Origin: Candidatus Woesearchaeota archaeon | GTDB taxonomy: Archaea > Nanobdellota > Nanobdellia > Woesearchaeales > UBA10216 | Assembly (NCBI GenBank): GCA_016192905.1 | Contig: JACPTG010000001.1 | Location: 421,005 to 485,004 of the forward strand | DNA length: 64,000 nucleotides | Reading direction: 5' to 3' | In this document: one piece after another, positions 18,259-27,462 of the stretch | Position numbering within the stretch: position 1 is the first letter of the stretch | Layout: each line of letters starts with the position of its first letter | Translations under genes and position numbers: made by a program | Notes under the pieces: generated by a model | What the model was told of the DNA's origin: nothing | Databases searched by the model: none | What the model saw: only the letters and a program-made list of their open reading frames with translations

Positions 18259-18762
18259 GTGGCAATCCCCTCAAGGCAGGAGTCCTTCCAGCTGCTCTGG
18301 CAGCACAACGTGCCTGACAATGTAATAAGGCACAGCATAGTCGTGTCACGGGTTGCTGCTGAAGTTGCGGCAGAACTGGACAAAAAGGGGAAAAAAGTGA
18401 ACCTCAGGCTGCTGGACTCATCAGCAATCCTCCATGACATTGGCAAGCTGCAGCCAGAGCATGAGAAGGCAGGCTTTAACCTGCTTGTGAAGCATGGCTA
18501 CAGGGAAGTTGCGGAAGTAATCCTAACCCATCCCCTGCACTACATCCTTGACAGGAAAAACCGCCCAAAGACGATAGAGCAGAAAATACTCCACTATGCG
18601 GACAAGCGGGTAATGCACCACAAGGTAGTTCCTGTAAAGGAGAGGCTTGCAGACCTGAGGAAAAGGTATCCGCAATACAAGGAAAAAATCACAAGGGCAG
18701 AGCCCCTTGTACTGAAGCTGGAAGCCGAGCTATACGAAGACGTCAAGCATAAGGGCAAATAG
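18259..18762 (+). CDS. HD-domain metal-dependent phosphohydrolase
   Basis: 167 residues from GTG 18259; a TATA-like ACTTTTATTAAAG at about 18226-18238 supports this start over the longer frame. The HD motif is intact: HNVPDNVIRHSIVVSR, LLDSSAILHDIGK (metal-binding His-Asp), NLLVKHGYREVAEVILTHPLHY and KILHYADKRV. It is probably a small soluble phosphohydrolase (nucleotidase or nucleotide phosphodiesterase); the substrate is unknown. The C-terminus is basic and helical. It overlaps the convergent membrane-protein gene by 33 bases. Confidence 0.82.
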   Translation: MAIPSRQESFQLLWQHNVPDNVIRHSIVVSRVAAEVAAELDKKGKKVNLRLLDSSAILHDIGKLQPEHEKAGFNLLVKHGYREVAEVILTHPLHYILDRKNRPKTIEQKILHYADKRVMHHKVVPVKERLADLRKRYPQYKEKITRAEPLVLKLEAELYEDVKHKGK

Positions 18763-18999
18763 CATCGCGGCAAGAATGTAAACGCTGGCGTAGCCGACCA
18801 AAATAATCAAAACGCACAGGGCTGCTGCAGAATAAAGTGGAAACCTATAGTAATCCCGCGTGACTATCCCATAAAGCCCGTAAATCAGAAAACAAGTGCC
18901 TATGATGACCAGGAAATAGGCAGGGACTGTCTGCAGCTTCACCAGGCCAATCATGATAAGGGAGAAGAGGACGAACTTAACAGCCCTGACAAGCAACAT
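18730..18999 (-). CDS. Small membrane protein, three helices
   Basis: 89 residues, nearly all hydrophobic, with three predicted transmembrane segments (about 5-22, 24-45, 55-85) and a short charged turn (TRDYYRFPLY). No family was recognised. It converges with the HD-domain gene, with a 33-base overlap. Its upstream side is occupied by a 20-bp tandem duplication and a family A repeat rather than another gene. Confidence 0.6.
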   Translation of the reverse strand: MLLVRAVKFVLFSLIMIGLVKLQTVPAYFLVIIGTCFLIYGLYGIVTRDYYRFPLYSAAALCVLIILVGYASVYILAAMLFALMLDVFV

Positions 19000-19036
19000 A
19001 AAGGGAATTTGCCGGAATCCAGGGTTATAAAGATTA

Positions 19037-19076
19037 TGGAAATAATGACTAGTAGCTGGAAATAATGACTAGTAGC
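19037..19076 (+). repeat. 20-bp tandem duplication at the edge of a family A repeat
   Basis: TGGAAATAATGACTAGTAGC occurs twice in direct succession (19037-19056, 19057-19076). The second copy runs into the family A start (TAGTAGCAGGCTGTGG), so the duplication looks like a slippage or insertion footprint at the element boundary. Confidence 0.6.
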
Positions 19077-19172
19077 AGGCTGTGGCTACCTTAGCTTAAG
19101 CAGCCCCTTTCGGGAGGTTCGCCACGTGTACGGTTTGGATTCGTGCACTGTTTTGGAATGTTCAATACTAAC
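19069..19172 (+). repeat. Family A intergenic repeat, copy 2
   Basis: CTAGTAGCAGGCTGTGGCTA starts the element; the centre is GCAGCCCCTTTCGGGAGG, then CACGTGTACGGTTTGGATTC, GTGCACTG and GGAATGTTCA. GGCTG near the start can pair with CAGCC in the centre, and CCC/GGG closes a small hairpin that on the opposite strand has a GAAA loop. It lies between the stop of uS12 and the small membrane-protein gene. Confidence 0.75.
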
Positions 19173-19187
19173 TAATCAAAACAAGCC

Positions 19188-19625
19188 CTACTTCCTGGCC
19201 TTCTCCAGCTTTCCTGACAGGAGCGCCCTCAGCGACTGGTCATTCACCTTTATAACCTGCCACCTGACGCCAGGAATGTCGCCCTTTGCACGGCCCTTGT
19301 TACCGCCAATGCACTCGATGACCACCTCATCGTGCTCGTCCATCATCTTAATGGCGCCGTCACCAGGGGCAAAAGCGGTGACCTGCCTTCCATTTTTGAT
19401 AAGCTGCACCCTCACAGCCTTCCTCATCGCGGAATTCGGCTGCTTGGCCTCAATCTCAACCTTCTCAAGAACCAGACCCTTGGCCTGAGACGCGCCCTCA
19501 AGCGGATCTGACCTCGCCTTCAGCTGAAGAACCCTCTTGATATACTTCTCCTGAGACCACCTGAAGCGGGCGCGCTTCTCCCTCAGCTTCTTCCCGGCGT
19601 TCAGGCCCCGTGTTTTCTTTGACAT
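19188..19625 (-). CDS. rps12: Small-subunit ribosomal protein uS12
   Basis: 145 residues. The typical archaeal S12 sequence includes [20 protein letters not shown] and [11 protein letters not shown], with a basic N-terminus ([20 protein letters not shown]). It forms part of the decoding centre of the 30S subunit. It is the last gene seen of the rpo operon, 3 bases after the NusA-like gene, the usual archaeal order. uS7 and EF-1alpha, which often follow, are absent here; a family A repeat follows instead. Confidence 0.97.
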   Translation of the reverse strand: MSKKTRGLNAGKKLREKRARFRWSQEKYIKRVLQLKARSDPLEGASQAKGLVLEKVEIEAKQPNSAMRKAVRVQLIKNGRQVTAFAPGDGAIKMMDEHDEVVIECIGGNKGRAKGDIPGVRWQVIKVNDQSLRALLSGKLEKARK

Positions 19626-19628
19626 ATG

Positions 19629-20051
19629 CTAAGCAACCCTTATCTCCGTAACCTCAAAATAACGGCCCACAATATCCTTCAGCCTCTGCAGGTTTGACGA
19701 GTTCCTGCCTATGAGCATTGCCCTGCCTTTTACGTCCTCCCCTGTTATGGTGACGATTCCCCTGTCGGCAACTACCTGCCTTGCCCTCATGGGATAAATC
19801 AGATTCTTTATAAATGTTGCCAAATCAGGGCTGAACTCAAGCAGCCTTATCCTGCGGTTCATCATTGCCTGCAGCCTTTTTATCCTGACGCCGTCCTTTC
19901 CTATTGCCCGGCCCATGTTCCCGGCTGCAAGCACAAAATAAAGGGTTTCATTGCTTGTGAAGCAGTCTTTTGCCTCAGTTCCTGTAATCCTTTCGAATAG
20001 GCTTATTGTCTGCAGAGTGTTGCTGTCGTAGAGGATTTTTGGCCTGCTCAT
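19629..20051 (-). CDS. nusA: NusA-like KH-domain transcription factor
   Basis: 140 residues with two KH domains. The first contains YFVLAAGNMGRAIGKDGVRIKRLQAMM and the second IGRNSSNLQRLKDIVGRYF, each with the GxxG-type RNA-binding loop (GKDG; the second is degenerate). These archaeal NusA-like proteins lack the N-terminal polymerase-binding and S1 domains of bacterial NusA. The location between the RNA polymerase genes and uS12 is conserved in archaea. The start overlaps the eL30 stop by 4 bases. Confidence 0.93.
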   Translation of the reverse strand: MSRPKILYDSNTLQTISLFERITGTEAKDCFTSNETLYFVLAAGNMGRAIGKDGVRIKRLQAMMNRRIRLLEFSPDLATFIKNLIYPMRARQVVADRGIVTITGEDVKGRAMLIGRNSSNLQRLKDIVGRYFEVTEIRVA

Positions 20052-20320
20052 GCTTTGAGTCCGAGAACGGAGATTGAGTATGGCTTCTTGCAGATTACGC
20101 CAAGCTCATCATTGGGAACGCTGAGCGTTTCCACAGCCGCGTTTGTCATCCTGCTGTATGTTTCTATGTCCGCTTTCACCCTCGCCGGGCAGTTGCTTGA
20201 CAGGTACACTTTCACTAACTTGCCTGTCTTCAGAGCCTTAACGGTCCTTTCTGTACCTATTACTGCATTGTTCTCCTTAATCGCCTTCTTTAACTCGGAT
20301 GAAATGTCCATTTCAGTCAT
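20048..20320 (-). CDS. rpl30e: Large-subunit ribosomal protein eL30
   Basis: 90 residues of the L7Ae/L30e fold: DISSELKKAIKENNAVIGTE, RTVKALKTGKLVKVYLSSNCP, NAAVETLSVPNDELGVICKKP. It is a 50S component related to kink-turn-binding proteins. It overlaps rpoA2 by 8 bases and the NusA-like gene by 4, giving the conserved rpoA2-rpl30e-nusA-rps12 order. Confidence 0.93.
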   Translation of the reverse strand: MTEMDISSELKKAIKENNAVIGTERTVKALKTGKLVKVYLSSNCPARVKADIETYSRMTNAAVETLSVPNDELGVICKKPYSISVLGLKA

Positions 20321-22988
20321 CGCTGCGTTTCATAACCAGCCTCGGAAGGCCGGTCCCTATCGGTACAGGCTGATTGAGCATAACATTTTCAACCACTGAG
20401 TTGAGCCTGTCAACTTCTCCTGTAAGCGAGGCGCTTATAATGTGCTTAATCGGCGTCTCGAAAGACGCCCTGGCAAGCACGCTCGCCTTCTCCCTCACAA
20501 CCCCATACCTTGTAATGCCCTTCAGGCTTCCATTGAAGCACATTGTGTCAGCGACCAGCATCAAATGCCTGATGTCAACGTTCAGCCCCTGGTTCTCAAT
20601 GACCTTGAACACCTCGCTTATCAGCGCCTGCCTCGCCGCCTCAATACCAAGCACTTCCTCAATCTCAAAAATGTCATTGGTAGTCGTCCTTGTAGCGTCC
20701 ACGAACGGAAGCGAAAGCAACTTCTTCAGGTTGCTGCCTGACGTTATAATCATGAACTCGCCATCCTTCTTCACAGGAAGAACCTGGGTGATTCCACGAA
20801 CCCCCCTGATATAGCTGTCCTTGATTTTCTCCTTGTACTTGTAGATCTCATTAGGATTCTCCTCCTTGCTCTTGAGCCTGAATATGTAAGCGCCCTTCTT
20901 CACCTCAACCGACAGGTTCTTGTTGGTGTTCTTCAGCGCCTTAAGAAGATTCGCCTCTGTAATGTTGAGCTCCCTTGCCTTTTCATCATCAAGAGTGACC
21001 TCTATCCGCGACTCGGCGAGATTAAGGACGATTTCAGAGGATATGTCAGCGAGCCGGGTCTCCTTCACATAAAGCGCTATCTTCTTTATGTCCTTGCCCT
21101 GCGAATAAGGCTTCCTGAGGAAAATCTCCATCATAGGAGTCGCAATGTTCTTCCTCCCATCCAAAATCTCAATTATCCTCGGCAGGCCTGTCGTGATGTT
21201 CATCTCAGCGACGCCAGCGAAATGGAAGGTATTTAGCGTGTTGTGGGTCACTATGCCGTCGAATGTTGTGAAGGTTTCGCAATCTTCAACCGAAAAGTCA
21301 TACACATAAGGCGTGCTTGGCGGCACGTATTCCATGCCTGTTATCTCGTCCCATGCAGCATCTGAGCGCAAGGCCCTGTCCATTATCCTTATCTCATCGC
21401 TTATGTCAGTTTCATTGTGAGCCGCTGTTTCCATAAACCTTCTTCTGTACCTTTCCAGCGTCATCTTCCCTATTTTCTGCTTCCTAGTCAGCTTTCTTTC
21501 AAGCCTGCCTGGAATGCCGATCTTTTTCCTGAGACTTTCAAAGAGATTTCCGAAGCCGGGAACCATTTCCACGACATCATAGCTTTTTTCCTCTGGAATT
21601 ATCTCTGCCAGCTTATTGAGGAGCATTTCTTTTCTTGGCATGGAAGATCCGATTTTATCCCTGAAAGCAGGGGAATATCTATGCGATATGCTGAGTGTGT
21701 GCTGTTTCCCGGTCTTTCCCTTGCTTGTATGGATCCCCAGTCTGCTCAGGAGGAAAGCAATGCCGTCCATAAGCTCTTTTGAGTTAGAGCTGGCCCTGAT
21801 AACCCGTCTTTGGACGCTTATGCTCCCGTCGCCATCAAAATACGCCTGCAGGAGACCGGTCACGAAACTTTCATTTGCGGTGAAGGCAAAGCTCGGAACC
21901 CTTTTGCCTGCTGACTTCCTGCTGCATGTCAAGTTGATAAAGTCTGCAATGAGTGTCGAGTTTATAATTAGGCTTGCGCTCTCCCCATACTGGCCCTTCT
22001 CCCTTTTTATTCTGTGGCCGATTCCGAATTTCCTCGGGATTTTTGCGCAGTTTTCCAGATATTCCGGGGAAATGTTTGTTATTGCAATGTAATTTGCAGT
22101 GTGTGTCCCCTCTGCCAAGTACGCTCCTGTCAAGAAGCCGAACTCCTTGTCAAGCTCAATGGATTCCGGTATCCTTGCCTTGCCATGATTCTGGTATGTA
22201 TATACAAGCGGCTCCTGGATAAGGATGCTTCCCCTGCCCCTGGCTATGTTGTTTATCTGCTCATATTTCAGGGGGCTTGTAAACTCCCTTGCCTTCCTGC
22301 TGTTTCCTGCCTGAATTATTTTTGAGATTTCGCTGGCATATACGTATTTATCTTTTGGAAGGTAAGTTTCCAGCAGAATTCTGTCCGTAGTCTCTGTCCT
22401 TATTTCCCTGGCCACTGGAAGCCGTGTGCCCACTGCAAGGCTGCTGGCTGGAACCGATGTGATTCGGTTGTTTTGCCTTATGACAAATGAGTGGTAGGGT
22501 GTGGCGGTTATCGAGCGCCCTGACCTTGTGGTTATTCTTACCAGACTTTCAGGCGATTTGTGCCTGCTTAGGGCTGTTACCTTTTTCCATTCTATCCTTT
22601 CATTCTGGCCAAGCGCGGGCACGTACACATCTGCGTTGACTGGCAGCACCTGGGTTTCTCCCTGGCGCATTACGGGGTTTTCGGACATCGCGGCGTCAAT
22701 TAGCTCCCCTATCCTCACGGCCCTTACGCCATTTCCTGTCCTTACTATCACTCTTTCCTCGTAGTCCAGCGACATCTGCGTCCCGGGCTCACCAATTGAT
22801 TCTGCGGAAACAAGCCCGACGCTCTCGCCTGGCTCGGCAAGCATCTGCCTGTACTGGCTTTCAACCCTTTCCATAATCTCCTTAGCCTTTGCCTCGGAAA
22901 GCTTCCTGGGCAGGTTGGCAGCAAGCTCCTCAATCACAGTTGACGGAAGCCTGTCCTCGTATTTTTTCAGCAGCTCTTCAGGCTCCAT
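20313..22988 (-). CDS. rpoA2: RNA polymerase subunit A'' with an intein
   Basis: The chosen start is MEPEELLKKYEDRL (22988), directly after the rpoA1 stop; an upstream ATG at 23009 would add seven residues inside rpoA1. The extein is the C-terminal part of the largest subunit: LVSAESIGEPGTQM before and TLNTFHFAGVAEMNITTGLPR after the insertion, then the jaw and clamp regions (LPFVDATRTTTNDIFEIEEVLGIEAARQALI ... DIRHLMLVADTMCFNGSL). The insertion sits in the most conserved bridge/trigger-proximal motif. The mature length without it (about 380 residues) is normal for archaeal A''. Splicing must occur for a working polymerase. Confidence 0.95.
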   Translation of the reverse strand: MEPEELLKKYEDRLPSTVIEELAANLPRKLSEAKAKEIMERVESQYRQMLAEPGESVGLVSAESIGEPGTQMSLDYEERVIVRTGNGVRAVRIGELIDAAMSENPVMRQGETQVLPVNADVYVPALGQNERIEWKKVTALSRHKSPESLVRITTRSGRSITATPYHSFVIRQNNRITSVPASSLAVGTRLPVAREIRTETTDRILLETYLPKDKYVYASEISKIIQAGNSRKAREFTSPLKYEQINNIARGRGSILIQEPLVYTYQNHGKARIPESIELDKEFGFLTGAYLAEGTHTANYIAITNISPEYLENCAKIPRKFGIGHRIKREKGQYGESASLIINSTLIADFINLTCSRKSAGKRVPSFAFTANESFVTGLLQAYFDGDGSISVQRRVIRASSNSKELMDGIAFLLSRLGIHTSKGKTGKQHTLSISHRYSPAFRDKIGSSMPRKEMLLNKLAEIIPEEKSYDVVEMVPGFGNLFESLRKKIGIPGRLERKLTRKQKIGKMTLERYRRRFMETAAHNETDISDEIRIMDRALRSDAAWDEITGMEYVPPSTPYVYDFSVEDCETFTTFDGIVTHNTLNTFHFAGVAEMNITTGLPRIIEILDGRKNIATPMMEIFLRKPYSQGKDIKKIALYVKETRLADISSEIVLNLAESRIEVTLDDEKARELNITEANLLKALKNTNKNLSVEVKKGAYIFRLKSKEENPNEIYKYKEKIKDSYIRGVRGITQVLPVKKDGEFMIITSGSNLKKLLSLPFVDATRTTTNDIFEIEEVLGIEAARQALISEVFKVIENQGLNVDIRHLMLVADTMCFNGSLKGITRYGVVREKASVLARASFETPIKHIISASLTGEVDRLNSVVENVMLNQPVPIGTGLPRLVMKRSDD
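21240..22772 (-). mobile_element. Intein with LAGLIDADG homing endonuclease in RpoA''
   Basis: 511 codons in frame, from Ser (SLDYEERVIVRTG, splice block A) after GTQM to the terminal His-Asn (DGIVTHN), with Thr as the +1 extein residue. The homing endonuclease has both LAGLIDADG-type motifs (FGFLTGAYLAEGT and TGLLQAYFDGDG). The C-terminal splicing block is YVYDFSVEDCETFTTFDGIV. All splicing residues are present, so it should be self-excising, and the endonuclease looks intact. The first residue is Ser rather than the more usual Cys. Confidence 0.93.
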
Positions 22989-22989
22989 C

Positions 22990-25662
22990 CTATTCCATGA
23001 CCTCGGCAATTATGCGCTTCACATTTATCTTTCCAGCCTCTGACTTTGAAACGTCTATCCCGTCCTCGCCATAGCTAAACTGGATAATCCTCCTGCTCGC
23101 ATCCCTGACTGTATGATCATACTCAACCTTAAGGTCCTGCATGGCATTGGCCAGCCTCCTGTACAGGTACCCTGATTTCGGCGTCCTAAGCGCGGTATCC
23201 ATAAGGCTATCCCTGCCCACCATTGCCTGGAAGAAGAACTCCGGCGGCGAAAGGCCCTTCTTGAAACAATTCTTGATGAACCCATGCGCCTCTGGCCCGA
23301 TATCATTCCTTTCAAAGCAGCTTAGGGTGCGGTGCTTATACCCTTTCTCAATCCTCTTTGCCCTGAGGGCCTGCTGGCCAACTGTAGCGGCCATCTGGGC
23401 CAGGTTGATTGTGGTCCCCCTTGCGCCTGAAAGCGCCATAATCATTGTATGGCTGCTCCTGTCAGCACTCCTGGAAACTATAAGGCCAGCCTCATTCCTC
23501 GCCCTGTTCAGCACTTCCATAATCTTAAGCTCAAGGGTCTCCCTCAGTGTCCTTCCCGGGAAAGCCTCAAGCTGCCCCTCCCTATACTGCCTTATCAGCT
23601 CATTCACCTCATTGCTGCTGGAATCAAGCAGCTGCCTGACCTCCCTGCTTATTTTTTCAGGAAGGTCTGTGTCTGACACAGTTGTGGTAAAGCCCCTTTT
23701 CATTAGAACCTGAATGCCCAGCCTGAAAACTTTTCCAATGAACTCCACAGCCTTCTTCTCGCCATACTTATGATGTATGTTCCTGAGAAGCAGCCCTGAA
23801 CCCTCACCCAGGTTGTTCTTGTCCATCACGCCTGACACCAGCTTCCCGCCCTCGATTACAACCTCAGGCTCCTCAGGCGACTTGGAACGCCCCACAAAGC
23901 CGAAGTCCTCAGGCAAAATAACGCTGAAAATCTCCTTTCCTGTAACGGTTTCCTTCCTAGGAAGCCTCCCGAGCTCAGGTATCTCAGCCCTTGCAAGAAG
24001 GTCTATAGCAGCCTCCCTGCCCATAGAAAAGCTTTTCTGGGTAAGAAGGTAATTCCCTGAAATGGCGTCCTGAACGCAGCCAATAACCGCAAGCCCATAC
24101 CTGGGGCTGATAAGCTGCGTCTGGACAAGCATCAGAATCTCGGCCTCTGCCATCGCCTCCTCGGTCTGCGGAATATGAAGGTTCATCTCATCACCATCGA
24201 AGTCCGCGTTGTAAGGGAAGCACACCGCGGGATTAAGCCTAAGCGTCTTGAAAGGCAGAACCCTGATGTGGTGAACCATCATGCTCATCCTGTGCAGGGA
24301 AGGCTGCCTGTTGAAAATTGCTATGTCGCCGTCCATAAGATGCCTCTCAACCACATAACCAGGCTGCAGCTCCTCAAGGGCCTGCTCAATAGTCTCCTCA
24401 GTAAGCTTCTTCTTCTTCCCATCAGGCCTCACAATGTAATTAGCACCCGGATACTTCTTCGGACCCTTCTCCACAAATTTTTTCAGATAGCCCATATTCC
24501 ACTGCGTTACCCTTTCAGGCACAGTCAACTTGAGAGCCATCACCTCAGGAACGCCAACCTCAGTAATGTCCAGCATAGGGTCAGGGCTGATAACAGTCCT
24601 TGCGGAGAAGTTGGTCCTCTTGCCAGCAAGGTTATGCCTAATCCTGCCCTCCTTGCTCTTTATCCTCTCTGTCAGCGTCTTCAGCGGCTGGCCTGACCTG
24701 TGCCTTGCCGGAGGAAGCTGCGCCACCTCATTGTCAAAAAATGTGGTAATGTGATACTGAAGCAAATCCCAAAGATCCTCAACAATTATCTCAGGAGCGC
24801 CTGCGTTAATGTTCTCAAACAGCCTCTGGTTTATCCGGACAATGTCCCCCAGCTTGTGAGTCAAATCGTCCTCACTGCGCTCGCCTGTCTCCAGTGTAAT
24901 TGAAGGCCTCATAGTGACCGGCGGGATTGGAAGGACGGTAAGGACTGTCCATTCAGGCCTGGCAATCTTTGTGTTCAGGCCGAAAAGCTCTGCATCAGCA
25001 TCGCTGATTTTCTCCAGCCTTGTCCTGATCTCAATTGGCGAAATCCGCTTTTCATCCTCAAGGAATGTCGTCGGCTTCTCAATTGCGACCTTGCCCTGCT
25101 TGGCCTTGCAATGAGGGCACTTGTTCCCCAGCCGCTGGATTACCTCCCTAATCTTCTTGCGCAGCAACTCCTCACCCTTCTCCTTCCCATACTGCCTCAG
25201 CTTCTCCGAGTACTTGTCCAGCTTGTCCTGAGGGATTAAAATGCGGCCGCACTCCCTGCAAGTGCACCTGAGAAGCGTCAGTATAACCCCTGAAAAGTTC
25301 AGATGTATGATTGGCCTGGCGAGCGAAATGTAGCCAAAATGGCCCACGCACTCCTTGAGCTTGCTGCCGCACGTCTTGCACCTAAGGCCAGGGTCAATCA
25401 CCCCAAGCCTAATATCCATCAGCCCGCCGTCAACAGGATAGCCTTCCTTGTCATAAAGCTCAGGAGTAACTATCTTTGCAGAAGCCATCTTCTTAATCAT
25501 CTTAGGGCTTAAAAGGCCAAATTGCACTGACCTCACCTGCTTGTAAACCACCTGCTCCTCCTCAACAGGCTTCCTCTCTACAGGAGCGGCATCTGGCGCC
25601 TTTACCTCCTCAAGCTCCATTTCCTCAGCGACTGCCTCTGGCTTTTCGTCTTCCATTTTCAA
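22990..25662 (-). CDS. rpoA1: RNA polymerase subunit A'
   Basis: 890 residues. An acidic N-terminal extension of about 40 residues (EDEKPEAVAEEMELEEV...) precedes the conserved start QVRSVQFGLLSPKMIKKMA. Zinc sites CKTCGSKLKECVGHFGYI and CTCRECGRI...CPHCKAKQ follow, then the catalytic NADFDGDEMNLHIPQ magnesium motif and HRTLSCFERNDIGPEAHGFI near the C-terminus. This is the catalytic N-terminal part of the largest subunit. It overlaps rpoB1 by 4 bases. The extension is longer than in typical archaeal A' and looks disordered. Confidence 0.96.
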   Translation of the reverse strand: MKMEDEKPEAVAEEMELEEVKAPDAAPVERKPVEEEQVVYKQVRSVQFGLLSPKMIKKMASAKIVTPELYDKEGYPVDGGLMDIRLGVIDPGLRCKTCGSKLKECVGHFGYISLARPIIHLNFSGVILTLLRCTCRECGRILIPQDKLDKYSEKLRQYGKEKGEELLRKKIREVIQRLGNKCPHCKAKQGKVAIEKPTTFLEDEKRISPIEIRTRLEKISDADAELFGLNTKIARPEWTVLTVLPIPPVTMRPSITLETGERSEDDLTHKLGDIVRINQRLFENINAGAPEIIVEDLWDLLQYHITTFFDNEVAQLPPARHRSGQPLKTLTERIKSKEGRIRHNLAGKRTNFSARTVISPDPMLDITEVGVPEVMALKLTVPERVTQWNMGYLKKFVEKGPKKYPGANYIVRPDGKKKKLTEETIEQALEELQPGYVVERHLMDGDIAIFNRQPSLHRMSMMVHHIRVLPFKTLRLNPAVCFPYNADFDGDEMNLHIPQTEEAMAEAEILMLVQTQLISPRYGLAVIGCVQDAISGNYLLTQKSFSMGREAAIDLLARAEIPELGRLPRKETVTGKEIFSVILPEDFGFVGRSKSPEEPEVVIEGGKLVSGVMDKNNLGEGSGLLLRNIHHKYGEKKAVEFIGKVFRLGIQVLMKRGFTTTVSDTDLPEKISREVRQLLDSSSNEVNELIRQYREGQLEAFPGRTLRETLELKIMEVLNRARNEAGLIVSRSADRSSHTMIMALSGARGTTINLAQMAATVGQQALRAKRIEKGYKHRTLSCFERNDIGPEAHGFIKNCFKKGLSPPEFFFQAMVGRDSLMDTALRTPKSGYLYRRLANAMQDLKVEYDHTVRDASRRIIQFSYGEDGIDVSKSEAGKINVKRIIAEVME

Positions 25663-27461
25663 TACTTGCTCTTCAGCTGCATCTTAGGATAAATGCACAT
25701 GCTCTTGAACTCGTCCAGCATCAGCTTGAAAGCATAGCTGATCTCTATGAAATTAATCTCTGTGGGCTCCTCGCAGTTCTGGCAATAGTTTCGCCTCCTG
25801 TAATCATCATGAATGGCGACAAGGCCGCACCCCTCACACACAGGCACAATAGTCCGGTCCGAGTCAAACCTCTCCTTGAGCAGCAGCGACGCACCATGGG
25901 CCACGAATGTGTCCTTCTCCATCTCACCAAGCCTAAGCCCGCCCTCCTTGGCCCTACCCTCTGTCGGCTGCCTTGTAAGCAGCTGAATCGGGCCGCGCGC
26001 CCTTGAATGGAGCTTATTAGCCACCATGTGCTTAAGCCTGAGATAATACATATTGCCAACAAATATCCTGACCATGAACCTCTCTCCTGTCTCGCCATTA
26101 TACATGGCCTCAAGCCCATTGTCCCTGAAGCCCATGCCCCGAAGCTCCTTCCTGACAGCCTCCTCAGGCTCTGAATTGAAAATCGTCCCATCAACATACC
26201 TTCCAGACAGCGCGCCAGTCTTACCCGCGAGAAGCTCAATAAGATGCGCCATCGTCATTCTGCTCGGAATCCCATGCGGGCTGAAAAGCAGGTCAGGCAC
26301 TATACCTGAAGCTGTAAAGGGCATATCAGCAGCAGGAACTATCAGGCCAACCACTCCCTTCTGGCCATGCCTGGAAGTCAGCTTGTCACCAACCTCAGGA
26401 ATCCGCTGATCCCTCAGCTTAACCTGAATCAGCTTGTTGCCCTCTGCATTCTCAGTAATAAGAATCATGTCAACAATCCCTTCCTCCCCATGCTTCATCG
26501 TAACCGAGCTTTCCCTGCGAGTGTCTGTCGCCAGCCTATACTGGTCAACGCCACTCAGGAACCTTGGAGGAGAGGTCTTGCCAATAACCACATCACCCTC
26601 CCTCACCTGGGCCTCAGGATAAATAATCCCATCCTCCTCAAGATAGCGGTAGTCCTTCTCACTCTTATAGCCCTTGACATCCTTGTTAGGAATCTGAATC
26701 TCATCAACCAGCCCGCCACTGTACCTAAGCTCCTCAGCAATCATCGGCCTGTAATAACTCCCGCGGCCAAACCCCCTGTCAATGCTCGCCTTATTGATGA
26801 TGACAGCGTCCTCCATATTGTAGCCCTTATAGCTCATGACCGCAACAATAATATTCTGGCCAGAAGGGTGCTGGTCATAATCGCCAATGCCATGCATCAC
26901 CGACCTCACTATCGGGGCCTGAGGATAATGCAGGAGATTTACGTCCATATCCATCCTAATCGGATAATTTGCAGAATAAAAACCAAGAGCCTGCTTCTGG
27001 TTCTTTGAGCCTGTATTAACCTTCTGGGCCGAGTTGAAATTAGCATAAGGAACAAGCGAAGTAATCAGCCCGAAAATAGCCAATGGCGTAATTTCAAGGT
27101 GAGTGTGCTTTGGAGTTATATCGGCCTCAAAGAATGCAACCAGGGCATTATCCTCCTCTGCCGCATCAAGATACTCAATTATACCCTGCCTTATCAGGTC
27201 TGACCAGCTAATCTCCTTCCTCTCAAGCTGCCTCAGATGGCTCTCAGCCAAAAGAGGCTTCCCGTCCCTGACGATAATCAGCGGACGCCTAAGCCTGCCC
27301 CTGCCAGCCTCCAGGTGAACAACATTTGCCTCTTGGTCATAGCAAACATTAATGTTCTCAGGAAGGGCTGACTTTCTGCGTTCCTCCCTCAGCTTTTCAG
27401 CAAACTCGGCAGGGTTATCAACGATGCCTACAAATTTTCCGCTTAAATAGACCTCAGCCAT
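25659..27461 (-). CDS. rpoB1: RNA polymerase subunit B' (C-terminal part of the second-largest subunit)
   Basis: 600 residues. It contains the hybrid-binding and switch regions: MSYKGYNMEDAVIINKASIDRG, RVPEVGD-like RIPEVGDKLTSRHGQKGV, LFSPHGIPSRMTMAHLIELLAGK, LLTRQPTEGRAKEGGLRLGEME, and the zinc ribbon CEGCGLVAIHDDYRRRNYCQNC. Together with RpoB'' it makes a complete B subunit. The split-B arrangement is typical of many euryarchaea. It starts one base after rpoB2 stops. Confidence 0.96.
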   Translation of the reverse strand: MAEVYLSGKFVGIVDNPAEFAEKLREERRKSALPENINVCYDQEANVVHLEAGRGRLRRPLIIVRDGKPLLAESHLRQLERKEISWSDLIRQGIIEYLDAAEEDNALVAFFEADITPKHTHLEITPLAIFGLITSLVPYANFNSAQKVNTGSKNQKQALGFYSANYPIRMDMDVNLLHYPQAPIVRSVMHGIGDYDQHPSGQNIIVAVMSYKGYNMEDAVIINKASIDRGFGRGSYYRPMIAEELRYSGGLVDEIQIPNKDVKGYKSEKDYRYLEEDGIIYPEAQVREGDVVIGKTSPPRFLSGVDQYRLATDTRRESSVTMKHGEEGIVDMILITENAEGNKLIQVKLRDQRIPEVGDKLTSRHGQKGVVGLIVPAADMPFTASGIVPDLLFSPHGIPSRMTMAHLIELLAGKTGALSGRYVDGTIFNSEPEEAVRKELRGMGFRDNGLEAMYNGETGERFMVRIFVGNMYYLRLKHMVANKLHSRARGPIQLLTRQPTEGRAKEGGLRLGEMEKDTFVAHGASLLLKERFDSDRTIVPVCEGCGLVAIHDDYRRRNYCQNCEEPTEINFIEISYAFKLMLDEFKSMCIYPKMQLKSKY

Positions 27462-27462
27462 C

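Noticed and set aside
24175-24696. 173-codon plus-strand frame inside rpoA1
   Set aside because: Shadow of the strongly conserved polymerase subunit.
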